Positions 24,628 to 35,793 are shown, counted from the stretch's first letter. The stretch is 64,000 nt of DNA from Spiroplasma cantharicola (GCF_001281045.1 NZ_CP012622.1:1-64000), one strand, 5' to 3'. The notes: generated by a model not told the origin, from the letters alone. Made by a program: numbers and translations.

Positions 24628-25074
24628 ATGAAAGTAATTCTATTAACTGATGTAAAAAATTATGGTAAAAAAGATGATGTTGTAAATGTATCAGATGGAT
24701 ATGCAACAAATTTTTTAATTCCAAAGGGATTGGCAATTGTCGCATCAAAAGGTGACTTAAGTCATTTAAATGTTAGAAAAAGAAAAGAAGAAGAAGTAAA
24801 AAAAGATAAGGAAATCGAATTAAATAATTTAAAAAATAAACTTGAAACTCTTGAATTGAATTTTAAAATAAAAACAAAGGATGGTAAACCCTTCGGTTCA
24901 GTTTCACTTTCACAAATTACAGATAGAATCAAAAAGGAATTTTCAATAGATTTAGATAAAAGAAAATTTGAAAAACATGAAAATATTAATAAGCTTGGAT
25001 TGTATTATTTAAAAATAAAACTTGATTTAAAAATTATTGCTACTTTGAAAATCTTTGTAGAGGGTACAGAATAA
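24628..25074 (+). CDS. rplI: 50S ribosomal protein L9
   Basis: L9 is a two-domain protein bound near the L1 stalk that helps maintain reading frame. The 148-aa product has the N-terminal MKVILLTDVKNYGKKDDVV, the GYATNFLIPKGLA motif, a long charged linking helix and a C-terminal domain with GKPFGSVS. The stop overlaps the dnaB ATG by one base, the common rplI-dnaB coupling. Confidence 0.96.
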   Translation: MKVILLTDVKNYGKKDDVVNVSDGYATNFLIPKGLAIVASKGDLSHLNVRKRKEEEVKKDKEIELNNLKNKLETLELNFKIKTKDGKPFGSVSLSQITDRIKKEFSIDLDKRKFEKHENINKLGLYYLKIKLDLKIIATLKIFVEGTE

Positions 25075-26426
25075 TGAAAGAAAATATAGATATTAATATT
25101 GAAAGTGTTTTAATTGATTCAGAAAAAGCAGTATTAGCAATTGCAATGCATTCACCAAAAGCAAGTTTTGATATTTTAACACAACTAAATTCAGAAGATT
25201 TTAGTTTAGAAAAACATCAAATTATTTTTGAAGCTATAAATACAGTTTCAATTAATAGTCAAAATATAACAATTACAAAACTTGCAGAATATTTGGAGGA
25301 TAAAAAAGTACTTGAAAAAGTTGGAGGAGTTTCATATTTATCTGATGTTTCAGGATACTTTTATACAGATGAGGGTTTTGAAGATTATGTTGAAATAGTT
25401 TTTAAAAATTCAATTGGAAGACAATTAGATAGAGCACTAATACACATTAAACAATTGAGGGAAAGTAAATCACCAATTGATGAGGTTTTTGTTATTGCTC
25501 AACAAAAAATCTTGAATATAAAAACAGATGTTAAAAAAGATGACGCAACTGAAGTTAAAGAAACTGTAGTAGATGTTATTAAAAAAATTGAAGCTTTAGA
25601 AAAAAATGGTGGTTTAGTAAATGGAGTTCCATCAGGGTTTTCAGATTTAGATCAAATTACTAATGGATGACAAAAGGGAGACTTTATAATTTTAGCTGCT
25701 CGTCCATCAATGGGTAAAACTGCCTTTGCACTTAACCTTGCTGTAAATGCAGCTGAAAGACAAAAGGGAGTTGCTTTCTTTTCTTTAGAAATGCCTAAGG
25801 AACAATTAGTTCAGCGTATTCTAAGTTCAATTTCTGGTATAGAGTCTAGTTCTTTAAGAAATGCCCAAGGACTTACAACAGAAAAATGAGCTAGGATTAC
25901 TGCTGGGGGAGAACAAATAAAAAATATGAATATTGTTATTGATGATACTCCAGGAATTACTGTTTTACAATTACAATCAAAACTAAGAAAAATGAAAAGA
26001 GATTTTGGAGTAGAAATTTGTTTTATTGATTACTTGCAATTAATATCTTCTATGTCAAATAAATTTGACAGTAGACAAAATGAAGTGGCAACTATTTCTA
26101 GACATTTAAAAAAAATAGCTCGTGAATTAAATATGCCAATAATTTGTTTATCACAATTATCACGTAGTGTTGAAAAAAGAGAAGAAAAGACACCTCTTAT
26201 GTCTGACTTAAGAGATAGTGGTGCTATTGAGCAAGATGCAGATATAATTATGTTTTTATATAGAGATGCCTATTATAAAACAAAGGAATATAATTTAACT
26301 TCTGAAGATCCAACTGATGAAACAGATGTTATAATATCAAAACATCGTAATGGAGCTACAGGACTTATTAAAGTAAACTTTCTTAGAAGTTATGGTAAAT
26401 TTATTGATCAGTCTAAAAATTCCTAA
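25074..26426 (+). CDS. dnaB: Replicative DNA helicase DnaB
   Basis: DnaB (DnaC in B. subtilis) unwinds DNA ahead of the fork. The 450-aa protein has an N-terminal helical domain (start about [16 protein letters not shown]) and a RecA-like C-terminal domain with Walker [25 protein letters not shown] and a [13 protein letters not shown] motif. TGA Trp codons (25668, 25887) interrupt the standard-code frame. No intein or insertion is seen. It is translationally coupled to rplI. Confidence 0.96.
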
Positions 26427-26485
26427 TGCTTTTTTGCTTAAAATAAGGTAAAATATAATAAAGATTTTTTAAAAGAGGTTAAATT

Positions 26486-27847
26486 ATGAAAAAGTTATTG
26501 TCAGTTTTAGGTTCATTACTAGTTGTTGCCCCAAGTGTATCAGCTGTTGTATCTTGTGGTATTGAAACAAATCCAGTAAAATTTAAAGTCGATGGAAAAG
26601 ATGAATTTAAAATTGCCAATGAAAAAGTAGGCTTTCAAAAGCTTTTTGGTAGTGTGGCTACTCTACCTATTTTAGCTAATTTAGTTTTGGAATCTTTATC
26701 TTTCACTGAAAGTAAATACATTGGTGAGAAAAAAAATGAAGCAAAGACTTTTTTAGGTGAAAAAGGAATAGCAATGTCTTTAGAGAAAATCTTTAATGAT
26801 GGTCCAAAAGATTTTATTGAGTTCATTGATAATAGTCAAGATGATAATGACAATGACAATTTTCAAAAGTATTATGAGGCTCCAATAAATTCAAATTTTG
26901 TCGAAATTAATTATGACTTAGGTATTGAAAAATCTGAGTTAGCAAGCGAAAATGATAAGTGATCAGCTTCAAAAGCTTCGGTTTATAAATCAGAAAAAGT
27001 CTTAACAATGAATACAAAAATTGAATACAAAGATGGTAAAGTTCAAAAAATTGAAGAGAATCAAAATGAAAATCCCAAAAATCTTAAAGATTATATTGAA
27101 CTTACATGAGAGAAAACAAAATACAAAGATTATTTTAATAGTGGAGATTTTACTAAATATAAAGATAAAAAAATCTATAATATGTCTGAGACAGAAGCAA
27201 AGGAACTTTATACAAAAATCAAAGACTCTGGAAGTGATAAAATGAAAGAGGATTTGGGAGTAAATAAATTATCTCAAGATCAATTTAAAGTTTTACATAC
27301 TCAATTAAATAAAGTTGATGAAAAATTTAAAAATGGTATTTTAATGCCTGGAAAATTTGAAAAGAATTTTTCTCAAACTAAAGCAAGTTTTATTAAATCT
27401 AGTGAAGGTAACCCAGTTGAAGAAAGAAAAGATATATCAGAGGGTGTTAATTTTTATACTACAAATGATGGAAAATCAATGCAAGCACAGGTTGTAGGTT
27501 TTAAAGAAAATAATAAAAGAACTTTCATTTATGGAAAATCAGATGAAGGACAGCAGTTAAGTATAGACTTTTTATTTAATGTGCCCAAGGATAATAAATA
27601 TTCTCCTAAGGAAAAAAACTATATAATTAGACTTACTTTAGAAAATTTATTTGTAGGTTATCAATTAAATGGAATTACCTTAGAAAAAGGTTTTGATGAT
27701 AAAGATAAAAAAAGAGAAGATGAAGTTATATATTGATATGAACCAAGTATTTATCAATTTACGAATGAAGAAATTTTTAAACCTGGTAATAGCAATGTAT
27801 TTAAAGATTTGAAAAAGGTAAAATTGGAAATAGAAAAAGAAAAATAA
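26486..27847 (+). CDS. Lipoprotein, unknown function
   Basis: I do not recognise a functional family. The N-terminus is a prokaryotic lipoprotein signal: Lys-rich n-region, hydrophobic core, and lipobox AVVSC with the modified Cys at position 24. This style is typical of Spiroplasma lipoproteins. The mature protein (about 430 aa) is Lys/Asp/Glu-rich and hydrophilic with no other membrane span. It includes an Asp/Asn-rich stretch (DDNDNDN) near residue 115. Several TGA Trp codons are read through. RBS AGAGG is upstream, and a TATAAT at 26454-26459 may be the promoter. The next gene starts 34 bases downstream, suggesting co-transcription. Confidence 0.85.
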
Positions 27848-27881
27848 AAAATTAATAAAAAATAGGAATGAGAGGTTCACT

Positions 27882-29639
27882 ATGAATTACTACGTAAAAT
27901 TTGAAAATGATTTTTTTAATATAGTTGATGGAAGAACCAATCAAATAGTGGCCTCTTTCATTGGAGAATTGGAAGCCAATAAATTTATACAATCTCTTAT
28001 TAAAACTGGCAATAAGAGTCTTTCTAATTGAGAACAACCTCAAAAAAATAATTTCTCTAAAAATGCTGCAATACATGAAGATCCATTTAAATTAAAATTA
28101 GGGAAAACAGCACCTTATGGAGTATCTGACCAATATTTAAATGAAAATAGAGTAACAAAACCGGAATTAATAAATAATGTCCAAAATGGAATACCACAAC
28201 AAGATTCTGGAAAAAGCGAAGTACCAAGTATTGTACAAAATTTTATCCATTCAACTTATCCTAGTGTACAACAACCAGTTTATGGTTATCCACCTATGCA
28301 ACAACCAGTTTATGGTTATCCACCTATGCAACAACCAGTTTATCCGACATATAATGGTCCAACACAAAATTTCGGAATAATGAATGGTCAAAATAGTGCA
28401 CCAGGAGCACCATTTCAAAGTGTTGGATATCCTCAACCTCCAACTAATTTTAATAATGATATGTATAATCAACCAAACAATTATTTTAATCAAGAACAGT
28501 CTAACTCAAATAAATTATCAGGTCAAATAAATAATCTTTCTGATCAACTACTTAATTTAAGTGGAAAGGTAAATAGTATTTCTGACAAATTAAAAAATGA
28601 ACAGAATCAAGCTATTATAGATAATCAAAATATTCAAATTGAACAAAGAATTCAAGAATTAAAAGAGCTTGAAGAAAAGCAAAAAAATGAAAAATTAAAA
28701 GAACTTCAAGAAAAGCAAAGCTATGAAGAATTTAGAAGATTTCAAGAAAGACAAAACTATGAAGAACTTGAAAAAGAAAATAATTTAAATAGTGATGAAG
28801 ATATAGAAATTAATCAAACAGTTCAAAATTTTAAAGATTTACAACAATATCCTGAGAATGAAAATGAAAATGAAAATGAGAATGAAAATGAAGAATTTAA
28901 GTTTGGATTTAATGATAATACTATTTCAATTGATTCAAGTTTATTTGAAGAAGATAAATTGGGAGCTATTATTCAAGAGGGAAAAAAATTTATAAATAAT
29001 ACAGATGATGATAGTTTAGGAGAAGTTTCTGCATATAAAGAAATGAGTAATTTTTCTAATTATGAAGAAAATATTGAAACAAAAAGTAATCAAGAAAATT
29101 TTATTTTAGAAGATGATCTAAAAATGATTAATCAAGATTTTAATGAAACTCAAATATCAAATAAAGATAGTTCTGGAATTCAAAATGAAAAAGGTAAAAT
29201 ATTAGGTCTTGAAGATTTGCCAACAGTGAGTGCTGATTTTAATGAAACTCCAACTTTATATCTAAGTGAGGTTGCAAGTGAATTAATTAAGGAACATCAA
29301 GAAAATAAAGAAGTAAATGAAATAGAACAATTAAAATCTAAAAATGAAAATATAACTATTGATGATACTGAATTTGATGATTTTAATCCGGAAGATCTTA
29401 ATGAACAATATCAAGAAAAATTAGATTCTGAGGTTATACCATTAAAAAAAAGTGATCCTAATGTAATTGATTTGGGACCAGTTTTAGAAGATGATCAAAT
29501 ATTTTCTACTCCTAGGAAAGATGCACAATTAGAAGATTTTGAAGAAACACAACTATCTAAAAAAGAAAAAAAACAATTAAGAAAAATAAAAAAAAGAGAA
29601 GAAAATTCTAGAAAGAAATACGAAAAGTTACTTAAATAA
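27882..29639 (+). CDS. Gln/Pro/Tyr-rich, coiled-coil, acidic protein (possible scaffold)
   Basis: I recognise no enzyme family. The 585-aa protein has no signal peptide or membrane helix. Residues 1-50 form a small ordered-looking domain (MNYYVKFENDFFNIVDGR). About residues 125-200 are low-complexity, with tandem QQPVYGYPPM repeats. Residues 205-310 are a predicted coiled coil (NNLSDQLLNLSGKV, then Lys/Glu/Gln-rich helix). The remainder is strongly acidic, with an Asn-Glu run near residue 325, and the last 25 residues are very basic. This layout resembles the acidic, proline-rich cytoskeletal proteins of mycoplasma attachment organelles, which is analogy only. Its stop overlaps the ung start by one base. 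Confidence 0.8.
28269..28343 (+). repeat. 30-bp in-frame tandem repeat (2.5 copies)
   Basis: Two identical 30-bp units (28269-28298 and 28299-28328) plus the first 15 bases of a third (28329-28343) encode QQPVYGYPPM repeats. Sequence identity at DNA level implies recent duplication. Confidence 0.9.
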
Positions 29640-30307
29640 TGAATATATTAAAAGAATTAAGCGAAGAGTGAATAGAGTTATTTTCTACTGATGATATTAT
29701 TAAAGATATCAATAGCATTATTAATAAAATAGAAGATTTTGAAAATATATATCCTAAAAAAGAAGATATTTTTAAAGTGTTTAATCTGATTAAACCTCAA
29801 GATATTAAAGTAATAATTATTGGACAAGACCCTTATCATGGTAAAAATCAAGCAAATGGAATAGCTTTTAGTGTATCCAATAATGTTAGAACTCCGCCAA
29901 GTTTAAGAAATATTTTTAAAGAATTAAGAAGTGATCTTGGTATTGACCATTCGCAAAATAATGATTTATCAAATTGAGTTAAACAAGGAGTTTTTTTAAT
30001 TAACTCTTGTTTGACAGTTGAAAAGGGAATACCAAATTCTCATAAAAATTTAGGCTGAGATAAAATAATTTTAAAAATTTTAAATCAAATTAATAAAGTT
30101 AACAAGGATATAATTTTTTGTTTGTGGGGAAATTTTGCAAAAAAACTATATAATAGTCTTGTATTTAAAAATGAGAACGAAATTATTTTTTCTGCTCATC
30201 CGTCACCATTTAGTTTTAAAAATGGTTTTGAAAATAGTAAACCTTTTTCAAAAATAAACTTAATGCTGAAAAATAATAATAAAAAAGAAATTTTTTGAGA
30301 ATACTAA
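29639..30307 (+). CDS. ung: Uracil-DNA glycosylase
   Basis: Ung removes uracil from DNA. The 222-aa protein has the catalytic motif GQDPYHG at residues 62-68 (Asp64 the general base), the SCLTVEKG segment and the DNA-intercalating HPSPFS loop. One Trp uses TGG (in FCLWGN) while others use TGA. It starts on the stop codon of the preceding scaffold-like gene, an unexpected neighbour that may only reflect dense packing. Confidence 0.96.
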
Positions 30308-30318
30308 GGAGCAAAAAT

Positions 30319-31224
30319 ATGAACAACATTAGTAAATGGTTATTAGAGGGTAATAATATGGCCTATGCAATGTCTGCATTTATAGGTTTCTTTATTGCTA
30401 TTTATTTTTTTTATAATGCAGTTTCATATTGAGTTCTTAAAGAAAGATACCATGGTATAAGATTTACTACAAAAAATATTGCTTATATAACAATGTTTAC
30501 AGCAATAAATGTAAGTGTTACTGTTGTTATTTCATTAACTTTACCAATTACTGTCTTTCCGCCAATTAGAATTGCATTTGAAGGTGTTATGGTAAAAATA
30601 ACGGGCTTTATTTTTGGTCCAATAATTGGAGTTTTAGTTGCTCTTATTACAGAAGTTTTAGTTATGATTTTTGTACCTTCATTTATTCACCCAGCTTTTA
30701 TAATTGTAATAATTTGTTATGGGTTTATTGCAGGTATCGGGTCAAGTTTTTTAAGACTAGGTAAGGGTTATAATTGAGTACCAGTACTTTTAATTAATTT
30801 ATTTTTAATTTTATTTGCTATTTTTATAGTGTTTGTAATTAGTGCTTACCCAGATGATGAAAAAATTAAGATTTTAAGTTTTGAGGTTTCTAAAGAGGTT
30901 TATAAATGAATTTTTTTAGGCTCAATAATTATTTGTCTTGGATTATTTTGAATAATTTATTTTGCACTTTTATTCAAAGGGCAAAGAAAGACCTTACATG
31001 TGCTATTGCCAATAATACTTTTTGCAACAGCATCAGAGTATTTGGTAACAGCCGTCATTTCTGCATGAGGTGATGCAGGATTTTTAGGAATACCATCAGA
31101 AGGTGGTTATACAGCAATGTTTATTGGAAGACTTGTTCAAGCTCCATTAAAAATAATATTTAATTCTGCGGTTTTATATTTAACTTATAAAGCTGTAGCT
31201 CCATTGATTAAACGAGATAGATAG
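30319..31224 (+). CDS. ECF transporter S component, folate-family-like
   Basis: This is a 301-aa membrane protein with about seven hydrophobic helices. Residues 55-150 match the S-component pattern of energy-coupling-factor vitamin transporters: ITMFTAIN, then FPPIRIAFEGVMVKITGFI, then GPIIGVLVALITE. That pattern is closest to the folate (FolT) family. It would bind a vitamin outside the cell and work with a shared EcfAA'T module, which is not in this window. N-terminal helix about residues 15-36 and a larger C-terminal half than typical S components (170-200 aa) are unusual. RBS AAGGAG precedes. Substrate is inferred only. Confidence 0.68.
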
Positions 31225-31245
31225 TGATACTAGAGGTAAAAATAA

Positions 31246-32577
31246 ATGAAATTATATGATTCTTTAAAAAGAGAATTTGTTGAGATTGATGTTCCTAAAT
31301 TTTGTATTTATAGTTGTGGTCCTACGGTTTATGATTTTATTCATATTGGTAATGCAAGACCTTTAATTTTAACTGACATTATTGTTAGATATCTAGAATA
31401 CATGGAAATCAAATATAAATATCTTTTAAATATTACAGATATTGATGACAAAATAATTCAAAGAGCTGCTGAAAATAATATTACAGAAGAAGATCATGCT
31501 AAAATCTATTCTGATGCTTTTTTAAATGATCTTAAGAATTTGAATATTAAATCTCCAACTTTGATAACACCAATTTCTTCAAAAATAAGTGAAATTTTAA
31601 TTTTTATTGATGATCTATTGAAAAAAGGATTTGCTTATGAAAAAAAAGGTAATGTCTATTTTGATATAAGTCAATGAAATAACCAGTATGGATCTTTGTC
31701 AAATCAAAATATTAATAATCTAAATAACGGTGAAAGAATTGAAGTAGACGAAAATAAAAAAAATCCTCAGGATTTTATTCTTTGAAAAAAAACAAAAACT
31801 GGTAAAAAATGACTTTCTAAATGAGGGTTTGGGAGACCAGGATGACATACAGAATGTGCTCTTTTAATAGATGACTTTTTTAAAGATACAATTGATATTC
31901 ATGTTGGAGGAATTGACTTGAAATTTCCTCATCATGAGAATGAAAGAATTCAATATATTGCAAAGAATTCAAAAGAATTATCAAACATTTGATTGCATAA
32001 TGGTCATATTTCAATTGAAGATGTTAAAATGTCTAAATCTCTTAAAAATACAATTCTTGTTAAAGATTTTTTAGAAGAAAATGGAGCAAATTCATTAAGA
32101 TACATATTCTTAAATTCAAATTATAGACAACCTTTAAATATCTCTCAAGATTTAATTAATCAATCACTTGATTGAGTTTCAAAAATTGAGTCATTGTTAA
32201 AGACTATTAATTGATCTACTGCAATTGGGCAATTAATATTGATAAATGAAACTCCAATTGATGAAGATTTTAATTCTTATAAATACATTACAAATTTTAA
32301 ATCTCTATTAAATGACGATTTAAATACTCCAATGATAATTTCACTTATTGATGAAATGTGTAAAAGCATTAACATTCAAATGAAAAATAAAAAAGTAGAT
32401 TTAACTTATAAAAAATTACTATCTATTTTAAAAGTTTTAGGCTTCAATTTTAATATAAAAAAATTAGATAAGCTAGATATTGAAAAAATAAAAGAGTGAA
32501 AGATTTTAGTTTCTCAAAAAAAGTTTGACAAAGCAGATAAATTGAGAGAAACTCTTAAACAGGAGAATATCATTTAA
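31246..32577 (+). CDS. cysS: Cysteine--tRNA ligase
   Basis: This class I synthetase charges tRNA-Cys. The 443-aa protein shows the zinc-binding CGPTVYD region, the HIGH-type motif [22 protein letters not shown] and KMSKSLKN. Many TGA Trp codons are read through (from 31675). The protein ends with a short anticodon-binding domain. Its stop overlaps the rlmB ATG by one base, the cysS-rlmB order of B. subtilis (without mrnC between them). Confidence 0.95.
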
Positions 32578-33296
32578 TGAAAAACTATATTTATGGAAAA
32601 AATGCAGTTGAAAATACAATTAAAAACTTTATAGATGAAATTAAGCAAGTTTTTATTTTGAAAGGTCACGCATTTGATCCAGAAATTTTTAGTATCATAA
32701 AACAAAAAAATTTGGAATGACACTCTTTGGAAAGGCAAGAGTTTAACTCACTAATAAAAGATGGAGTTAATCATCAAGGTTTAATTGCACAAGTAAAGGA
32801 CTTCAATTATCTTGAATTAAAAGACTTCTATAATAATTCAAAATTAAAACAAAAAGTTTTGATTTTAGATAAAATACAAGATCCACAAAATTTTGGATCA
32901 ATTATTAGAACTGCTAGTCTTTTTGGAGTTGATGGGATTATTATACAAGAAACCAATCAAGTTCAAGTTACACCAGCAGTTATGAAAGCTTCTGCGGGAA
33001 CGATTTATAATGTGCCAATCATCAAAGTTAGTAATCTTAAATCTGCAATTAGCAGCTTAAAAGATAGGGGATTTTGGATATATAGTTCTTATTTAAATGA
33101 GGAAAGTAAATCCATTGGGGAAATCGATTTTGATAATAAATCAGTAATAATTATAGGGAATGAGGGAAATGGAATTGGAAGTAAAATCATAGAAATGTCA
33201 GATTTCACTTTTAAAATTGAAACTAATAACGTGATTGACTCGTTAAATGTTTCTGTTGCAACAGGAATAATCCTTTTTGAATTATCTAAAAAGTAA
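32577..33296 (+). CDS. rlmB: 23S rRNA (guanosine(2251)-2'-O)-methyltransferase RlmB
   Basis: This SPOUT-class (TrmH family) methyltransferase modifies the ribosomal P-loop. It is 239 aa with the N-terminal substrate-binding domain (YIYGKNAVEN) and SPOUT motifs LDKIQDPQNFGSIIRTA, IIGNEGNGIG and SLNVSVATGI, which form the trefoil-knot SAM site. It lies between cysS and a sigma-factor-like gene, as in Firmicutes. One TGG Trp is present (GFWIYS). Confidence 0.93.
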
Positions 33297-33315
33297 TTTT
33301 TGAAAGGAACAATAA

Positions 33316-33948
33316 ATGCCAAATAAATATGGCGCGTTAGACGCAATTAAAGAAACAATAAGAATAGAATTTGGAAATGAAATTTCTGAAAAGGAATTAT
33401 TACATTTTCAAAAATCTGTAATAAAAATTATTAACACAGAACATATCAAGTTAGGTTATCTCCAATTGGATAAAGATGATTTTACATCACACGTTTTTTT
33501 TGCACTTAAAGAGATTAAAAGCAAATTTGATATAAATAGAAAAGTGCCTTTATTAGCTTATGCAAATTTTATAATTAAGAGACGTATCTTAGATTATGCA
33601 AAATATCTTAAAAGGGATAAAAGAAAAATAACTCTATTAATAATAAACTCATTTAGAAGTGGAATCACAGAAGAGGGTCAGACTTTTATTGATAGAGATA
33701 TTGATAAATTTTCTTTGCAAATATATAATGAAGAACAGAAAAATCTCTATATTAGAAAAACCTTAAAAAATTTCATAGAGTATGAGTGCTTAGAAAAAGA
33801 AGCTCTTATTGCAAAAATGATGTATAAAGGATATAGTCAAAAAGAGATTATTAGTAAATTAAAAATTAAAAGAAAGGATTTTTTGGAATTTAAAGAAAAA
33901 CTAAAAATTCTTTTTAAGGGTTTTATTAAAGATAGTTCTAATATATAA
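33316..33948 (+). CDS. Divergent SigH-like RNA polymerase sigma factor
   Basis: The 210-aa protein has a region 2-like segment (DDFTSHVFFALKEIKSKFD, then YANFIIKRRILDYAKYLKR) and a region 4-like helix-turn-helix near residues 150-180 (MYKGYSQKEIISKLKI). Alignment by eye with B. subtilis SigH is continuous over both regions. The position between rlmB and rpmG-secE-nusG is exactly where sigH sits in Firmicutes. It may be an alternative sigma factor like the one that controls recombination genes in Mycoplasma genitalium. RBS GAAAGGA precedes; no TGA codons occur. Confidence 0.75.
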   Translation: MPNKYGALDAIKETIRIEFGNEISEKELLHFQKSVIKIINTEHIKLGYLQLDKDDFTSHVFFALKEIKSKFDINRKVPLLAYANFIIKRRILDYAKYLKRDKRKITLLIINSFRSGITEEGQTFIDRDIDKFSLQIYNEEQKNLYIRKTLKNFIEYECLEKEALIAKMMYKGYSQKEIISKLKIKRKDFLEFKEKLKILFKGFIKDSSNI

Positions 33949-33975
33949 TATGTAAGAAAAGAAGAGAGTGTTTTC

Positions 33976-34134
33976 ATGCCACAATCAAAAAAGAAAGTTA
34001 TATTAGTTTGTAGTGAGTGCCTTTCAAGAAATTATACTATTCAAAAAAGTACTATTTCTCAAAGAGAGAGATTGCAAATTAAAAAACATTGTATTACTTG
34101 TAATGCACATGTTTTACATAAGGAGACAAGATAA
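33976..34134 (+). CDS. rpmG: 50S ribosomal protein L33
   Basis: This 52-aa protein is the zinc-binding form of L33, with CSEC and CITC cysteine pairs (Cys12, Cys15 and two more near residues 39-42). It is too short for usual ORF cut-offs but fits rpmG-secE-nusG order. A TATAAT at 33944-33949, overlapping the sigma-gene stop, may drive this operon. The start follows GAAGAGAG upstream. Confidence 0.93.
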   Translation: MPQSKKKVILVCSECLSRNYTIQKSTISQRERLQIKKHCITCNAHVLHKETR

Positions 34135-34136
34135 AT

Positions 34137-34547
34137 ATGTCTGATAAAAATAATTCAAAAGAGCAAAAAGCTCAAGAAAAATTAAAGAAAATTCAAGACA
34201 AAAAAGCTCAAAAAGATAGTAAAAAGACTCTAAAGAAAGAGAAAAAAGAAGAATTTACTAAACTATTTAATGAGTTTGAGGGGCATGATGGTACACAAGA
34301 AGGAAAAATCAAAGCAGCTAAAAAAAGAAAAGTAAAAAAAGAAAAAGAAAAAATAAATTACAAATTAGCTATAAAAGAGGCACCTATTAAGTTTCTTAAA
34401 GAAGTAAATAAAATACAATGATCTTCAAGAAAAAATTTAGGAACAAAATTTTTATGAGTTATAATATTTATTGCAATCTTTGGAGTATTCTTTTTCTTTG
34501 TTGACTGAGGATTTCAAAGCTTATTTGAACTTATTAAAATTATTTAA
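34137..34547 (+). CDS. secE: Preprotein translocase subunit SecE
   Basis: SecE clamps SecY in the translocation channel. The 136-aa protein has a long Lys/Glu-rich N-terminal region (about 80 residues, unusual for the ~60-aa Firmicutes SecE), then an amphipathic surface helix (IKFLKEVNKIQW) and one membrane helix (about residues 102-122). Four Trp are encoded by TGA, and reading TGA as stop would lose the membrane helix. It lies between rpmG and nusG. Confidence 0.92.
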
Positions 34548-34559
34548 AAGGAGATTATC

Positions 34560-35186
34560 ATGGAACAACGCTTATTTGACTTAGAAGATGAATTAGCATC
34601 TTATAAAGGACAATGATTTGTAATTAATTGTAATAGTGGACACGAAGACCGTGTTAGAGCTGACTTACTTCAAAAAATTGAAACATCAGGATTAGAGGAT
34701 AGAATATTCGATATTAGAATTTCAAAAGGACCTGTTGTAGGAAAAAATAATAAAATTAATGAAAAAAATAAATTTCCAGGATATCTATTCATTAATATGA
34801 ATATGACTGATGAAACTTGATTTATTGTAAGAAATACTCCAGGAGTAACTGGTTTCATTGGTTCATCAGGAAAAGGTGCGAAACCTTTACCATTAACAGT
34901 TGAAGAAGTTTCAAGAATGTTAGAACAAAATAGTCAACAAGATAAAAATGAAAAAACATCAAAAGGTAATGCAAATCAACCTAAAAAAGAAAAAGTGTTG
35001 TTTACTGCAAAATTCACTACAAAAGAAGTTGTAAGAGTGAAGGATGGTCCATTTGCAGGCACTGAAGGTCAAGTTATTGAGATGGATTTCGAAAAGGGAA
35101 TTGCTATTGTTAATATTGAATTATTTGGAAGAATTACACAAACAGAATTTGAATTTTCGAATTTAGAAAAAGCTTATATCAATTAA
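34560..35186 (+). CDS. nusG: Transcription termination/antitermination protein NusG
   Basis: NusG binds RNA polymerase and modulates pausing, termination and translation coupling. The 208-aa protein has the NGN domain (WFVINCNSGHEDRVRADL, FPGYLFINM, TPGVTGFIG) and a C-terminal KOW domain (VRVKDGPFAGTEGQVIEMD). A charged linker of about 30 residues (QDKNEKTSKGN) separates them. RBS AAAGGAG precedes the ATG. It closes the rpmG-secE-nusG operon at a terminator. Confidence 0.96.
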
Positions 35187-35189
35187 TTT

Positions 35190-35219
35190 GAACTTTGTTT
35201 ATACAAAGTTCTTTTATTT
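35190..35219 (+). terminator. Rho-independent terminator after nusG
   Basis: GAACTTTG at 35190-35197 pairs with CAAAGTTC at 35204-35211 with a 6-nt loop and a T-rich tail. Confidence 0.9.
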
Positions 35220-35251
35220 TCTTGTATTATTATTTTATGAGGTAATTAAAT

Positions 35252-35764
35252 ATGAAAATAATTAAATTTGAAATAATTTTAAAAGATGGCAAAAAAATGC
35301 AAGCTGAGCTTTTCCCAGAGTTAGCACCAATATCAGTTGAAAATTTTGTAAACTTAATAAAAAATAAATATTTTGACGGATTAATATTTCACAGAGTTAT
35401 AAAGGACTTTATGATTCAAGGTGGAGGAATGGATGTTAAAATGAATGAAAAAGGTGGTCTAGAACCAATTAAAGGAGAATTTTCAATTAATGGTTGAAAT
35501 AAAAATGCAACAAATTTAAAACATCTACCTGGAGTATTATCAATGGCAAGAACAAATGATATGAATAGTGCCACTAGCCAATTTTTTATTGTTACAGGAG
35601 ATGCTAGTTTTTTAGATGGTCAGTATGCTTCGTTTGGAAAACTATCAAATGAAGAAAGTTTAAAAATAGCTTTGGAAATTAGCAATTGTGAAACAACAAC
35701 ACATGATTATCATGATGATGTACCAACAGAACCAATCATTATAGAAACAATGAATCTTATTTAA
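35252..35764 (+). CDS. Cyclophilin-type peptidyl-prolyl cis-trans isomerase
   Basis: This 170-aa protein is a compact cytoplasmic cyclophilin, with PELAPISVENFVNL, FHRVIKDFMIQGG, SMARTNDMNSATSQFFI and LDGQYASFGK, which include the catalytic Arg and Gln residues. It has no signal peptide and presumably speeds proline isomerisation in the cytosol. One TGA Trp at 35495 is read through. It has its own RBS (GAGGT) and stands between nusG and rplK, interrupting an otherwise conserved cluster. Confidence 0.93.
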
Positions 35765-35793
35765 TAAAAGGGATTCATTTTATTTTTAAATTG

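Noticed and set aside
28269..28343. Repeats as a possible CRISPR array or DnaA box cluster (TTATCCACC)
   Set aside because: The units are adjacent with no spacers and are in frame inside a protein gene; TTATCCACC departs from the DnaA box and follows from the Gly-Tyr-Pro-Pro codons.
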